From a virus, in the IMG/VR virus record IMGVR_UViG_3300023118_000027, positions 1-23,013 of that record: a DNA stretch of 23,013 bases; one strand, written 5' to 3'. Within the stretch, counting starts at the first letter, position 1. The number at the start of each line of letters is the position of its first letter. A program made the translations under genes and the position numbers. Below, in pieces: positions 1 through 8,613 of the stretch. Under the pieces are notes generated by a model. It was not told the origin of the DNA and made no database searches. It saw only the letters and a list, made by a program, of their open reading frames with translations.

Positions 1-48
1 AAAGAAAGTTATAACGACTTCCTTGAGATGTTTAAAGAACTAAGCTAA
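1..48 (+). CDS. C-terminal end of a plus-strand gene (partial)
   Basis: Frame 1 of the plus strand is open from the window edge and encodes KESYNDFLEMFKELS before a TAA at 46-48. Six bases later a strong hairpin terminator begins, which is what one expects at the end of a real gene. The visible tail is amphipathic and probably helical; nothing more can be said about function. It converges on the minus-strand late block, so it belongs to a different transcription unit. The call rests on the open frame plus the well-placed terminator, since the start lies outside the window. Confidence 0.6.
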   Translation, partial: KESYNDFLEMFKELS

Positions 49-53
49 AACGC

Positions 54-121
54 AAAAGGCCCCGTAGGGGACTTCTACTTGTATCAGAAGATACAGGCGG
101 AGGTTCCTTACGGGGCCTTTT
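54..121. terminator. Bidirectional intrinsic terminator between convergent gene blocks
   Basis: Bases 54-66 (AAAAGGCCCCGTA) are a perfect 13-base inverted match to 109-121, and the plus-strand RNA is followed by nine T (118-126). In plus-strand RNA the stem continues through 67-76/99-108 with several G.U pairs, one A/C mismatch at 77/98, then an eight-base-pair stem 78-85/90-97 closed by an AGAA loop. On the minus strand the wobble pairs become mismatches, but the 13-bp core remains and is followed by TTTTGCGTTTT. It therefore stops the plus-strand gene ending at 48 well, and the late transcript ending at 129 less strongly. Confidence 0.9.
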
Positions 122-128
122 TTTTTGT

Positions 129-3100
129 TTATCGTCCAAGGATACCCTTGGCACTATCCATTGCACCACTGAACATACGTTCACCAGAACGAGCAGCAGG
201 AATAAACCCACGCTCTTCATTGCTTTGGTATGATCTGAATGTTGCACGACGGAGGATCTCCCCGGCACGCTTTCTCTGTTGCTTGGATACCTGATCCTTT
301 GTGACAGACTTCATGAGTTCCGACGCGAAGTCAGGGTCCTCAACCATCATATTCACAAGGCTCTTCATGTTGGCTTCAACTTCTTCAAGACTTTCTACAG
401 TCATTGGAGTGATCAAACTACTAGTCGTAGCAGACTTTCGATTGAGGCGGCCAAGAAGAGTGTGGATCAAAGTAGATACAGCGGCCTGTGGATTTTCGGA
501 CCTCAATGTCCTTCTACCAAAGAGTACACTCTTGTCGACCTGAGGGGTCTTCTTAGAGATACGCTGGTATGTGTCAGACAAGTCTTCAAGGGCATCCACA
601 ACTTCCGGCTTATCCCTGAATACTTCACGCATCACGGCAAAGTCATGACCTTCGTCGTCAAACATCTTGTCAATCTGACGGTCATTAGATCTCTTGGCAA
701 AACCCAAATCAGGTGCCACCATATCCATCTTAGAGTTCCCAGTGATCTTACCCTTGAGCCAACGGACATAGGTGCCTTGGGCTGCGTCACGAATGACCTT
801 CCCACTTTCACCCATCTCGTCGACCTCATCCATAAGACCCTTGATCTTCGTCTCACCGTTTTTACCGGCAAAGAGTTGTTCAAGATTGCGACCTGCGTCA
901 GAACCCTCGACAGGTACAAGACCCTTACGGGACTTTGTCACAAAGTTATGGAAGATGGACTGTTGTGCATTAGCAGTGAGTTCGTCTGCAGCCTCTTTCA
1001 TCTCCTTGGCGACAGCATCTTTAGCCTTTGCGTCTGCACCAAGAGTATTGATCTTGGCTTCCATATCCTTGAAGACCTTGACCGAGGGATGATTAGTCCT
1101 TTCGAGGTTCTCAATGATATTGCTCAGGCTACCACGAAGAGTACTGATGCTTTCGGCACCACCCTTCGCAAGACTGTCAGAGAGGTTATTGACGGCCTTA
1201 CCGAGGTAGAGGTTATCAATGTCAGGACGGATATCTTGTCCACCCTCAGAAGCGGCATGTTCGATGTCTCTCGCATATGTGTTACGTTCTGTCGTAGACA
1301 GGTTGTTATTGACATAACGAGACACACCGATGTCGTAGTCACCCTTGCCCCTTGGAATACGAGACTCCGAAGAACGGATGATCTGCTCACCATCATCAGC
1401 GACACTCTGCAAAGAACTGTTCTTGTTCCCGTAGAATGCGTTCTGATACTTCACGTACTTGTCCTTAGCATCTTCGACCATCTTCTTGATGTTATCGTCT
1501 CCACCCTGAGCCACATGATCCAGCTGGGTTTCGTTGATGTTGTCACGAAGTTTATAGAGGGTCTGTAGACGTCCCTGAGGGTCACCTGACTTCTGTGCAG
1601 CAGAAATCTGATCAGAGATTTGATTACGGACGTTGTTGTAGATGTTACCAATACTAGGATCGGCTTCTACACTTTCGGCTATCTGCTTCAAGAAGGGGTC
1701 ATGGAGGGTAGTCTTAGGACTAGGTGGACCCATACCAAGAGGCATGTCACCCGGACCTACATCACCAGTCTCCTTAATGATCTGCAGGAGTGATACAGGA
1801 TCACCCTCGGCACCAGTGTCTGCGATAGCCTTATATGCGTCATCACTTTCAGTCTTAAGTTTAGTCTGTGCAGCAATGAGCTTAGGATTGATGTTTTCAG
1901 ACACAACCTTCTGGAGTTCAGTGTTGGAACCAAGGGTGTTGTTAGCCTTACGAAGTTCCATACCAAACTCAGGGTCGTTAGACATAGCAGTGTCAGCCTT
2001 GATCTTGGCTTCGTCAGCAGCCTTACGGGCGGCATCGGCTTCGATCTGAGGTGCTTCCATGTCGTTGATGTTCTTTTGACCAGCCACCTGAGCAGCCTCC
2101 TTCTGAGCACCAACAAGACCGTCTTTATGGACACTATTGGTGGCATCGTCAAGAAGCCCTTGTAGTTCCTTCACACCCTTAGAAGATGTTCCGGCAGAAC
2201 CCATGGCAGTACGAAGTTTATACAATCTCATAGAGGCATCAGCGGCCTGGGCATCGACCCAATTATCGAAAGCCTTAGGATCCTTAGCATTCATGATTGC
2301 CTTCTGATCGGCATATGCGATAGAGAAGTAATCCTTTGCAGCTTCGTTGAATGAAGAAGCCGTGTCCTGAGGGATTGCACGACCTGCACCCATGAGCTGC
2401 ATATTCTTCGTACCATGACGGTTGACCGTATCAGCCATAAGCTTCATACGGTGGATCGCCTGTTCAGGAGAAGACGTCTGAATACCCGGATCGAGCCAAG
2501 TCATAAACTTGATACCAGCAGCCTTGTCACCGAGACGCATCCCAGGGATTTTGTTGATGTCAAAACCGATGGGCTTCATATTACGGAGACCACCGAATGC
2601 AGGAGTAATCAACTTGTCTACGGCTGCGTTACGGATTGCACCAAAGGTAGAGAGGGTAGCACTCATGAGAGGACCGTCTGCAAGGAAAGACATGTCGTCT
2701 GCACGTTCCTTAGACATACCCCAGTTCTTCTCGAAGTAAGAAGACGGGATTACACCACCAGACGCATCCTCAGGGGATACGACACCTTCTGCAAGACTGA
2801 GATTACCCACACGGGCAGCCGTAGCCGCAGTCTGCATACCAGGAGTAGAACGGACACCAAGACCGAAACCGGCGATGACACCGTTGGCAGCTTCGATGGA
2901 AGCCTTCTTTGCGAGTGCTTCATTACCCGTGGCTGCGAGTGTCTTTGCGTAAGTCTCACGAATGGCAGTCTTAGCCTCTGGAGAGATAGCACGGGCAACC
3001 TTCCCGAATAGAGCACCACCTCCACCCATGATAAGCTTGTCTGCCGCGACACCACCTACTGCGTAAGTAGCAACGTCAGTCGCAAACTTCTCGCCCATAT

Positions 3101-3932
3101 GATTCGGGACAGTCTCTGGAAGAGCCTTACCAATGGCACCTTCGCCAGTGATCTTACCCTCAGTGACAAAATCACCGACACCACCAGCGACGTTCTGTAG
3201 AACCTGATAGGCCATGCGCTGGAGGGCATTGGCTTCTGGAGGATCTACGATATAACGAGTGGACACCATAGAAGGATTGTCATCACTCTCTGGAAGATTG
3301 GCGTCGTAGTTAGGGTTGTTCTCACGCTTCTCCTGAGTCCTGATAGGGAAGCCAAACAGAGAGCTCTCTTCACCAGTAGAAGAAAACTTCTGGAGCTTCT
3401 CTTCGGAACGCTGGCTCGAAAGGGTCGCTATGTCGTCAGGCTGGAACGCCTTGTCATAGAGTTCACCACCAAAACCACCAAGGGTTCTACTGGCAATCTG
3501 TCGTCCCATACCACCTTCATACTCACGGAGCTTCTCATACTTAGGGTCATTTTCGATACGACCATAGAGATCAGAGTTGCTCTGTAGAGGATTGAGAGCC
3601 TCAGGTGCAGGAGCACTTTCGAAGGCACCAGCCTCTCTGTCGGCATTCAACTGGGCATTCAGGTCTTCACCCTGAGGGGCGTCGGCAGGAACGACAGCAT
3701 TATGATCCAACTGAGACACAGGAGTTCCAGGCATAGCCTCACCCTCTGCCTGACCGTTAGGCGCCAAGTTGGGAGGAATGATTTCCCCTGTACCAGTGGC
3801 ATAACCGTCAAGAGCTGGTTCCTCAGGCGTTTCCACCTGAGGAGTCACAGTCGGTTGTGCGTATTTGGCAAAGGGGTTCTCTGGCGCTATCGCCTCTGTA
3901 GGCTGGGCATACTTAGCGAATGGATTGGCCAT
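129..3932 (-). CDS. Large internal virion (ejection-type) protein, 1267 aa
   Basis: This is the last and largest gene of the late block. A large, mostly helical, Ala/Lys/Asp-rich protein placed last after the tail genes fits the internal or ejected proteins of podoviruses, comparable in size and position to T7 gp16. I see no convincing lytic transglycosylase motif. The N-terminus carries two copies of NPFAKYAQPT (residues 3-12 and 19-28), followed by a Pro/Glu-rich linker. A Gly/Ala-rich, mildly hydrophobic stretch lies around residues 240-390, and long coiled-coil-like helices around 620-1010. The ATG at 3932 follows AGGAAAG and lies three bases after the stop of the 659-aa gene. The stop at 129-131 abuts the terminator. 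Ejection-type role is inferred from size, position and composition. Confidence 0.75.
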   Translation of the reverse strand: MANPFAKYAQPTEAIAPENPFAKYAQPTVTPQVETPEEPALDGYATGTGEIIPPNLAPNGQAEGEAMPGTPVSQLDHNAVVPADAPQGEDLNAQLNADREAGAFESAPAPEALNPLQSNSDLYGRIENDPKYEKLREYEGGMGRQIASRTLGGFGGELYDKAFQPDDIATLSSQRSEEKLQKFSSTGEESSLFGFPIRTQEKRENNPNYDANLPESDDNPSMVSTRYIVDPPEANALQRMAYQVLQNVAGGVGDFVTEGKITGEGAIGKALPETVPNHMGEKFATDVATYAVGGVAADKLIMGGGGALFGKVARAISPEAKTAIRETYAKTLAATGNEALAKKASIEAANGVIAGFGLGVRSTPGMQTAATAARVGNLSLAEGVVSPEDASGGVIPSSYFEKNWGMSKERADDMSFLADGPLMSATLSTFGAIRNAAVDKLITPAFGGLRNMKPIGFDINKIPGMRLGDKAAGIKFMTWLDPGIQTSSPEQAIHRMKLMADTVNRHGTKNMQLMGAGRAIPQDTASSFNEAAKDYFSIAYADQKAIMNAKDPKAFDNWVDAQAADASMRLYKLRTAMGSAGTSSKGVKELQGLLDDATNSVHKDGLVGAQKEAAQVAGQKNINDMEAPQIEADAARKAADEAKIKADTAMSNDPEFGMELRKANNTLGSNTELQKVVSENINPKLIAAQTKLKTESDDAYKAIADTGAEGDPVSLLQIIKETGDVGPGDMPLGMGPPSPKTTLHDPFLKQIAESVEADPSIGNIYNNVRNQISDQISAAQKSGDPQGRLQTLYKLRDNINETQLDHVAQGGDDNIKKMVEDAKDKYVKYQNAFYGNKNSSLQSVADDGEQIIRSSESRIPRGKGDYDIGVSRYVNNNLSTTERNTYARDIEHAASEGGQDIRPDIDNLYLGKAVNNLSDSLAKGGAESISTLRGSLSNIIENLERTNHPSVKVFKDMEAKINTLGADAKAKDAVAKEMKEAADELTANAQQSIFHNFVTKSRKGLVPVEGSDAGRNLEQLFAGKNGETKIKGLMDEVDEMGESGKVIRDAAQGTYVRWLKGKITGNSKMDMVAPDLGFAKRSNDRQIDKMFDDEGHDFAVMREVFRDKPEVVDALEDLSDTYQRISKKTPQVDKSVLFGRRTLRSENPQAAVSTLIHTLLGRLNRKSATTSSLITPMTVESLEEVEANMKSLVNMMVEDPDFASELMKSVTKDQVSKQQRKRAGEILRRATFRSYQSNEERGFIPAARSGERMFSGAMDSAKGILGR
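3849..3926 (-). repeat. Duplicated NPFAKYAQPT motif coded by fully different synonymous codons
   Basis: Residues 3-12 (bases 3897-3926) and 19-28 (bases 3849-3878) of the 1267-aa protein are the same ten amino acids. Copy 1 reads AAT CCA TTC GCT AAG TAT and so on; copy 2 reads AAC CCC TTT GCC AAA TAC and so on. All ten codons differ, each only at the third base. N-terminal tandem motifs of the NPF-x-x-F/Y type are, as I recall, common in phage internal proteins, so this is likely a short binding or packaging tag. Confidence 0.9.
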
Positions 3933-3935
3933 TAA

Positions 3936-5915
3936 TTACTTTCCTTCTAGTGCGCGTTGAGCTGCCCCTGGTCCAAAGACTTCGTCGAAAGCCTTACGAT
4001 TGTCAGGGGTGTTGGCAGCCTTAAGATCTTTAATTGCATCAGGCACCACTGGAGCGTAGGTCTGATTGTTCACAGGCTGTACCTGAGGTTGAACATTTGC
4101 AGGTGGCTGGATTTCAACCGGTGCTGCATATGGCTTGTCAAGGCTCCTGAGATATTCAAGCTGAGGCGATCCCTCACCATACAGATTGATGACACTCTGT
4201 TCGATACGCTCTGGACGAAGACCAGTCTTGAACGGCTTACCGTCAGGACCTGCATGTCTACGTTCAAACTCTTCGACCTGAGCATTCTTACCGAGGACGT
4301 ACTGTTCAGACTTAAGCTTGTTGAAGCTCTCCTTGACCATACCCTGAATAGTCGGAAGGACCAGTTCAGGAGTCTTACCATCGGCAATGATCTTCTGTGC
4401 ACGATCGAAGTCGGCATTAGAGACCTTACCGTCAGTCGCCATGGACTGGGCAAGATGGTTGGCTGTGGAGAGGAGCAGAGCGTTGTACTTGGCAGCGTTG
4501 ATAGCCGACTGGTCGTTACCAGCACCAATGCTATTACTGTTACCAAGGAACTTCTTGACTGCTTCTTCTTGCTTGGCGACGAGAGCCTCGTACTGACCTG
4601 GATTCTTATCCTTGTCTACGACAGCAATCTGCTTCTGGAAGTCTTCAATGGCAGACATAGCAGCCTGGGCTTCACCCTTAAGGTCCATGACAGTACCAAG
4701 ACCCTTAGACACCATAGAGGCGGCACGAGGATCGTCATGAAGCAACTGAGCCATCTGTTGACCAGAATCGAGTGCACCTGCGAACTGTACGAACTTGTTG
4801 TCGTATTCGGTACTGGCTTTGCCATATGTCTGGACAAGACCGTTATACTGATCACGATCTGGCTTATCCATAGCAATGACACGGCCACCTGTGACAATCA
4901 AAGGCTTACCATCAGGGCTAGAAGTCGTATCCATAAGATGTTCACCATCCTGACGACCGAAGAACTGACGAGGACCATTTGGAGTTTCTTGGAAGTAGGT
5001 CATACCACCAGTACCCTCTGCCTTAGCCTTGGCTTCTGCCTCCATGACACGAGCCGTCTGAATAGCCTTGATGTTATTCTCGGCAGTACGACGAGCGGCT
5101 GGATCATTCCCATCATTGGCACGCTGTAGGTTAGAGAGTTCCTGTTCCAAAGAACCAACCTTGATTGTGTCTGTAGGCTGATACTTGTAGGCAGTACCAG
5201 AGAGGTCGATACCCTTGAGGTCAGGACCTTCGACAGGTTCCAGAAGACCAGGATTGACACCCTTGATACGTTCTCTCGTCGCAGCATCGAGACCCATTTC
5301 TTCACCAAGATCTTTCTTCTTGGCAGGAACAGGCATACCTGTGATTGGATTCTGTGCATCAGTGGCACCCGGAGTAACACCCGGAGGAAGCTTGAGTTCC
5401 TGTGTAGGCTGTACGTAATTCGGATCCTTGACAAGCTGCTTCTTTTCGATCATGTCTTGGATCTTATCGACAGTCACACCAGACTTACGAAGCTTGAGGA
5501 TAGTACCGGCAAGACCACTGTCACCACCAGAAAGAACACGAGCAGACTCGACCATTTCTTTGTCTTTGGCAACTGCGGCTTCACGAGTCTCACGATAGTT
5601 CTGTAGACCCTGATAGGTATACTGATAGTCTACATTCTTACGGGCGTTCTCTGCGGCGGTCTTTTGGTCTGTGAGCTGTTGGGCACGCTGCTCTGCATCC
5701 TTCTTCTCCTGATAGGCTCGATCATCAAGACGGATACCGGCAGTATACTTACGGGTATCTTCGGTATCAGCCTTCTGATCTGCACGAGACCTCAGATACA
5801 TCTTCTCTTGGAGAGCAAGTGCGTCCTGCTTGTCCTTTTCTTTTTGTGCACGATCCTCAGACCGTTCACGGGCACGAATAAAGCCCTGAGCAAAACCTGA
5901 TGCAAATGTTTCCAT
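3936..5915 (-). CDS. Internal virion protein, helical, 659 aa
   Basis: The product is hydrophilic and mainly helical. Residues about 10-125 are rich in Arg, Lys, Glu and Gln with coiled-coil character. A proline-rich linker spans about 168-200. A helical region around 470-515 contains NHLAQSMATDGKVSNADF, a pattern I associate with large internal proteins of podoviruses. The C-terminal part (about 600-640) is rich in Pro, Gln and Val. The start at 5915 has a good AAGGAG site that sits in the end of the preceding gene, and the gene ends three bases before the 1267-aa gene. Its place between other internal-type proteins supports a role in the capsid core or ejection machinery. No enzymatic motif was recognised. 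Confidence 0.7.
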   Translation of the reverse strand: METFASGFAQGFIRARERSEDRAQKEKDKQDALALQEKMYLRSRADQKADTEDTRKYTAGIRLDDRAYQEKKDAEQRAQQLTDQKTAAENARKNVDYQYTYQGLQNYRETREAAVAKDKEMVESARVLSGGDSGLAGTILKLRKSGVTVDKIQDMIEKKQLVKDPNYVQPTQELKLPPGVTPGATDAQNPITGMPVPAKKKDLGEEMGLDAATRERIKGVNPGLLEPVEGPDLKGIDLSGTAYKYQPTDTIKVGSLEQELSNLQRANDGNDPAARRTAENNIKAIQTARVMEAEAKAKAEGTGGMTYFQETPNGPRQFFGRQDGEHLMDTTSSPDGKPLIVTGGRVIAMDKPDRDQYNGLVQTYGKASTEYDNKFVQFAGALDSGQQMAQLLHDDPRAASMVSKGLGTVMDLKGEAQAAMSAIEDFQKQIAVVDKDKNPGQYEALVAKQEEAVKKFLGNSNSIGAGNDQSAINAAKYNALLLSTANHLAQSMATDGKVSNADFDRAQKIIADGKTPELVLPTIQGMVKESFNKLKSEQYVLGKNAQVEEFERRHAGPDGKPFKTGLRPERIEQSVINLYGEGSPQLEYLRSLDKPYAAPVEIQPPANVQPQVQPVNNQTYAPVVPDAIKDLKAANTPDNRKAFDEVFGPGAAQRALEGK

Positions 5916-5917
5916 GA

Positions 5918-6475
5918 TTATTTCTGCTCCTTAGGAGTTTCCTGTGGCTGACCCGTAGGACCGCCAGTCATAGCCATAAAGCCTTCCTGTTGTAGGGGCT
6001 TAGTCTCTTGTGCACCCTGCTTCTCTTCGACGGCTGCCTTGACATCCGGAAGCTGCTCATCAAGAAGTTTGAAGTCACCATTCGGTGTACGAAGGTCCTG
6101 TTCTCCCTTGAAGAATGCACCAGTAGTAATCTCTTCGTCGTCTTCGATACCCAGAGTGTAGTCGACACCAAAGCCGACACAAATGAGTTCGATCATACGA
6201 GTCAGAGGACCACCGAGGAGTAGAGTAAAGTCTACCGTCCAGAGACCAGCACCCACACCCTGAGTAAGAAGCATGTCTGCAATCTTATAGAGCGGGATAC
6301 CTAGTTCAGCCATGTTGAGAATACCGTTGGCCGACTGGATCTTGTGGATCTTCCTGACAAGAAAGTCTAGGCAATCATTGACATCAGTAAACTGAGGAGG
6401 CTGCCTCCAAGGATAGTTCTTGGTGTCAGAGGTATAGTTTTCACCCGGAATAGGGCCAGCATTCAATTGTGCCAT
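5918..6475 (-). CDS. Conserved phage structural-type protein, 185 aa
   Basis: The N-terminus contains PIPGENYTSD and NYPWRQPPQFTD, followed by a largely hydrophobic middle (residues about 50-105) with GVGAGLWTVDFTLLLGGPLT, then an acidic and Gln/Pro-rich tail. From memory, small proteins with this 'PWxxPPxFTD' opening and hydrophobic middle occur among structural genes of marine and soil phages, without a defined function. The start codon overlaps the stop of the 63-aa gene by one base (TAATG). The hydrophobic middle could be buried in a protein core or interact with a membrane during DNA entry; both are guesses. Confidence 0.6.
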   Translation of the reverse strand: MAQLNAGPIPGENYTSDTKNYPWRQPPQFTDVNDCLDFLVRKIHKIQSANGILNMAELGIPLYKIADMLLTQGVGAGLWTVDFTLLLGGPLTRMIELICVGFGVDYTLGIEDDEEITTGAFFKGEQDLRTPNGDFKLLDEQLPDVKAAVEEKQGAQETKPLQQEGFMAMTGGPTGQPQETPKEQK

Positions 6476-6666
6476 TACTTCTTTACCTCTTTACTTTCGA
6501 GCTCATCCTTGGAAACTAGTCCCTTACGGATATGTGCTTCTTGATCATCAAAGAACTTCTTCGTGTACTTGATTGGCTTACCAGTAGCTTTTTCCAGTGA
6601 CTCAAATCCAGCACCGTCATAGTACGCCTTAACTGCGCGTCTCATTGCTTCATCGTCATCGATCAT
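6475..6666 (-). CDS. Small acidic/basic hypothetical protein, 63 aa
   Basis: It starts at an ATG preceded by AAGGTGA and its stop shares a base with the next start, so it fits tightly into the operon. The sequence begins MIDDDEAMRRAVKAYYDGAG and is highly charged, with no membrane segment or signal peptide. It resembles helical adaptor-type small proteins only in a general way, and I do not recognise a family. Its position among the internal virion genes suggests a minor structural or assembly role. Confidence 0.6.
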   Translation of the reverse strand: MIDDDEAMRRAVKAYYDGAGFESLEKATGKPIKYTKKFFDDQEAHIRKGLVSKDELESKEVKK

Positions 6667-6682
6667 ATTGTCACCTTATCCT

Positions 6683-8323
6683 TTAACTGAAAATACCGCT
6701 CATCATGCTTGTGAAACTATCGGAACCCACGAATGCACCGGCGATAGAGCCGAGAGCAGCCATGTTGGCACCCTTAGTAGAAGCCTTGATTTGGAGTTTA
6801 GCCATTGCCACTGCTGCGTCTCGATCCTTCTGGCTTTCAGAAGACTTAAACGCATAATCGAGTAGGGCGTCTGAACGATCCCAAAGCTGATTAAGTGCGG
6901 CAGTCGAGATATCGACATTGTTCTTTACGTCGGTAGTCGCGGCTTCGAAGTTCTGTTGGTCGTCTTGCAGCTGGATCTGTTGTCTCCAGTTTGCGTTGGC
7001 GACAGCAATGTTGTACTGCTGGTCCGAGTAGAACTTCTGACGACTGTCTTCCATCGTAGAATTGAACTTGTCTGCATCCAACGTCTGACTAGAGTTGAAC
7101 TGAGAAATCTGTGTGTTCAATGAGGCATAGAACTTATCGACGTCATTCTGGCTCTGTGCCATGAACTGGTCCTTGACGTTCTGCGCATTGGCATCTGTAA
7201 GGATACTCTGGATGCGTGCCTGATTGTTAATTACGTTAGCCTGTTGCTCATTGTCTAGGTTCTTAAGGTCCATGGCAAGAAAAGACTGAGCGTTCTGTAC
7301 GGCTGCAGTCATTCGATTGTCTAGGTTTGTCTGTTCGAACTTAGCGAGAACGTTAGCCGCATTGATCGTAGACTGCTGCTTGTTGTCGAGGTTCTTGACA
7401 GTCAGTGTCTGGAAGAATGTAGCGTCAGACTGGGCAATCGGTAGAGATGCTTCGAGAAGGGCCTGAGACATGGCAGCTGTAGCAGCAGTACCAGTCATAC
7501 CACCAAAGGCAGCAATCTTAGATACGTTACGTGCGGTCGCCGCTGCCCACGAGGGGATCTTAGGTTCACCAGTATTAGGGTCTACAAACTGCTGCTGCAG
7601 AATGGCAAGCTGACCCTCTAGGGTGGCCTTACTGTCGACGTAGTTACCATCGCCTAGCTGTTGGGCAAGAAGCTTACCAGCGGCCGTGCTCGTGTCAATG
7701 ACGTTAGACATGTCCTGATGGGCATACTGCTGTAGTGCAGTACCGAGCTCATTCTTAGTCCCGTCTTTGTTTGTACCAGTGGCGATACCAGTCGTATCAG
7801 CCTGAGGGACATCCTTGATCTGAGCCTTGTCAGAGACAGTACCCTGAGCCGCTTCCATCTGATTGTCTTTGACCTTGTCTTCGGTCTTAGTGACGTCATA
7901 GTCATGGGCGGCAGTAGGATCAACCTGATCGATATTGGTGTTAGTCACCGTAGGGGTGTTACCAAGACCAAGCTTAGGGTCGTTACCATCTACCTGAGCA
8001 GCAGTACCAGTCTGTCCCTGAGTAGCCTGTACGGCAGAAGTACCGTTTGCACCAGAGATAAAGTTGTCTGGATTATCAGGAACCAACTGCCCTGCATAAG
8101 AAGTGGCATTGGCTGGATTGACGTCAGCACCAGGTGTATACGTGGCATCGGCCTTAGCCTTGGCAGCAGAGTCGGCTGCATTCAACCAAGTACCACCTTT
8201 AGACTGATAGTCAGCCCAAGCTCTGGCACCTTCGTGATCCTTGTCGGCTTTATCACCCTGTTGAATTCCAGGGTTGGCAGCCATATAACCCTGCCAGTCA
8301 AAATTGTCCTGAGTATAAGCCAT
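6683..8323 (-). CDS. Internal virion protein with 22-residue repeats, 546 aa
   Basis: The N-terminal 200 residues are Asp/Thr/Ala/Gly-rich and probably extended. From about 200 onward the protein is helical and rich in Gln, Asn and Ala. Three copies of (K/T)NLDN lie exactly 22 residues apart (310, 332, 354), consistent with an 11-residue (hendecad) coiled-coil period. A weakly hydrophobic segment MAALGSIAGAFVGS lies near the C-terminus (521-534). The start overlaps the o-spanin stop by one base (TAATG) after AAGGAAA. The composition and its position right after the lysis genes, leading the run of internal proteins, suggest an ejected or core protein of the virion. No catalytic motif was seen. 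Confidence 0.7.
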   Translation of the reverse strand: MAYTQDNFDWQGYMAANPGIQQGDKADKDHEGARAWADYQSKGGTWLNAADSAAKAKADATYTPGADVNPANATSYAGQLVPDNPDNFISGANGTSAVQATQGQTGTAAQVDGNDPKLGLGNTPTVTNTNIDQVDPTAAHDYDVTKTEDKVKDNQMEAAQGTVSDKAQIKDVPQADTTGIATGTNKDGTKNELGTALQQYAHQDMSNVIDTSTAAGKLLAQQLGDGNYVDSKATLEGQLAILQQQFVDPNTGEPKIPSWAAATARNVSKIAAFGGMTGTAATAAMSQALLEASLPIAQSDATFFQTLTVKNLDNKQQSTINAANVLAKFEQTNLDNRMTAAVQNAQSFLAMDLKNLDNEQQANVINNQARIQSILTDANAQNVKDQFMAQSQNDVDKFYASLNTQISQFNSSQTLDADKFNSTMEDSRQKFYSDQQYNIAVANANWRQQIQLQDDQQNFEAATTDVKNNVDISTAALNQLWDRSDALLDYAFKSSESQKDRDAAVAMAKLQIKASTKGANMAALGSIAGAFVGSDSFTSMMSGIFS

Positions 8324-8613
8324 TATTTAGTTTCCTTCTGAATTCGTCCGTCCCTCAATAGGATATATTCGACAAATGCTTTATGTCTGTAGTAGCAATC
8401 AATGAGTGAAACCCGATCAGAAATCCAAAGCTTTTCCACCTGCTTCTGAGTCAATGGACCTATGACATCCACAGGGATGTTACAGTCTTTCATCATCTCT
8501 TGTTCAGCGGGGGTTAGTTGGACTGGTCCGAGGGATATTAACTTTGTTGATCCGCACGCTGCTAGGAGCACTGATAGCAGGCTTATTAGCATCAGGGTCT
8601 TTATCTGCTTCAC
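8323..8613 (-). CDS. o-spanin (Rz1-like outer-membrane lipoprotein)
   Basis: A basic start is followed by a hydrophobic signal and the lipobox LLAAC, giving lipidation at Cys20 and a mature lipoprotein of 77 residues. Spanin outer subunits sit in the inner leaflet of the outer membrane and join with the inner-membrane spanin to fuse the membranes in the last step of lysis. The gene starts inside the i-spanin gene in another frame and runs past its end, a classic Rz/Rz1 overlap. The mature part is longer than the lambda Rz1 and has a helical, non-proline-rich tail with Cys44 and Cys73, so it may form disulfide-linked dimers. Lipobox plus overlap make the call firm. Confidence 0.85.
   Translation of the reverse strand: MKQIKTLMLISLLSVLLAACGSTKLISLGPVQLTPAEQEMMKDCNIPVDVIGPLTQKQVEKLWISDRVSLIDCYYRHKAFVEYILLRDGRIQKETK

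Noticed and set aside
279-1568. 429-aa plus-strand open frame opposite the 1267-aa gene
   Set aside because: It lies wholly antisense to a well-supported gene, has no convincing ribosome site and reads as a Leu/Thr/Arg/Val-rich shadow with no domain pattern.
129-3932. Virion RNA polymerase or lytic transglycosylase in the giant protein
   Set aside because: No polymerase motifs and no recognisable transglycosylase motif were seen; composition is that of a helical internal protein.
3957-5129. 390-aa plus-strand open frame opposite the 659-aa gene
   Set aside because: Antisense shadow caused by the codon bias of the real gene; composition and lack of a start signal argue against coding.
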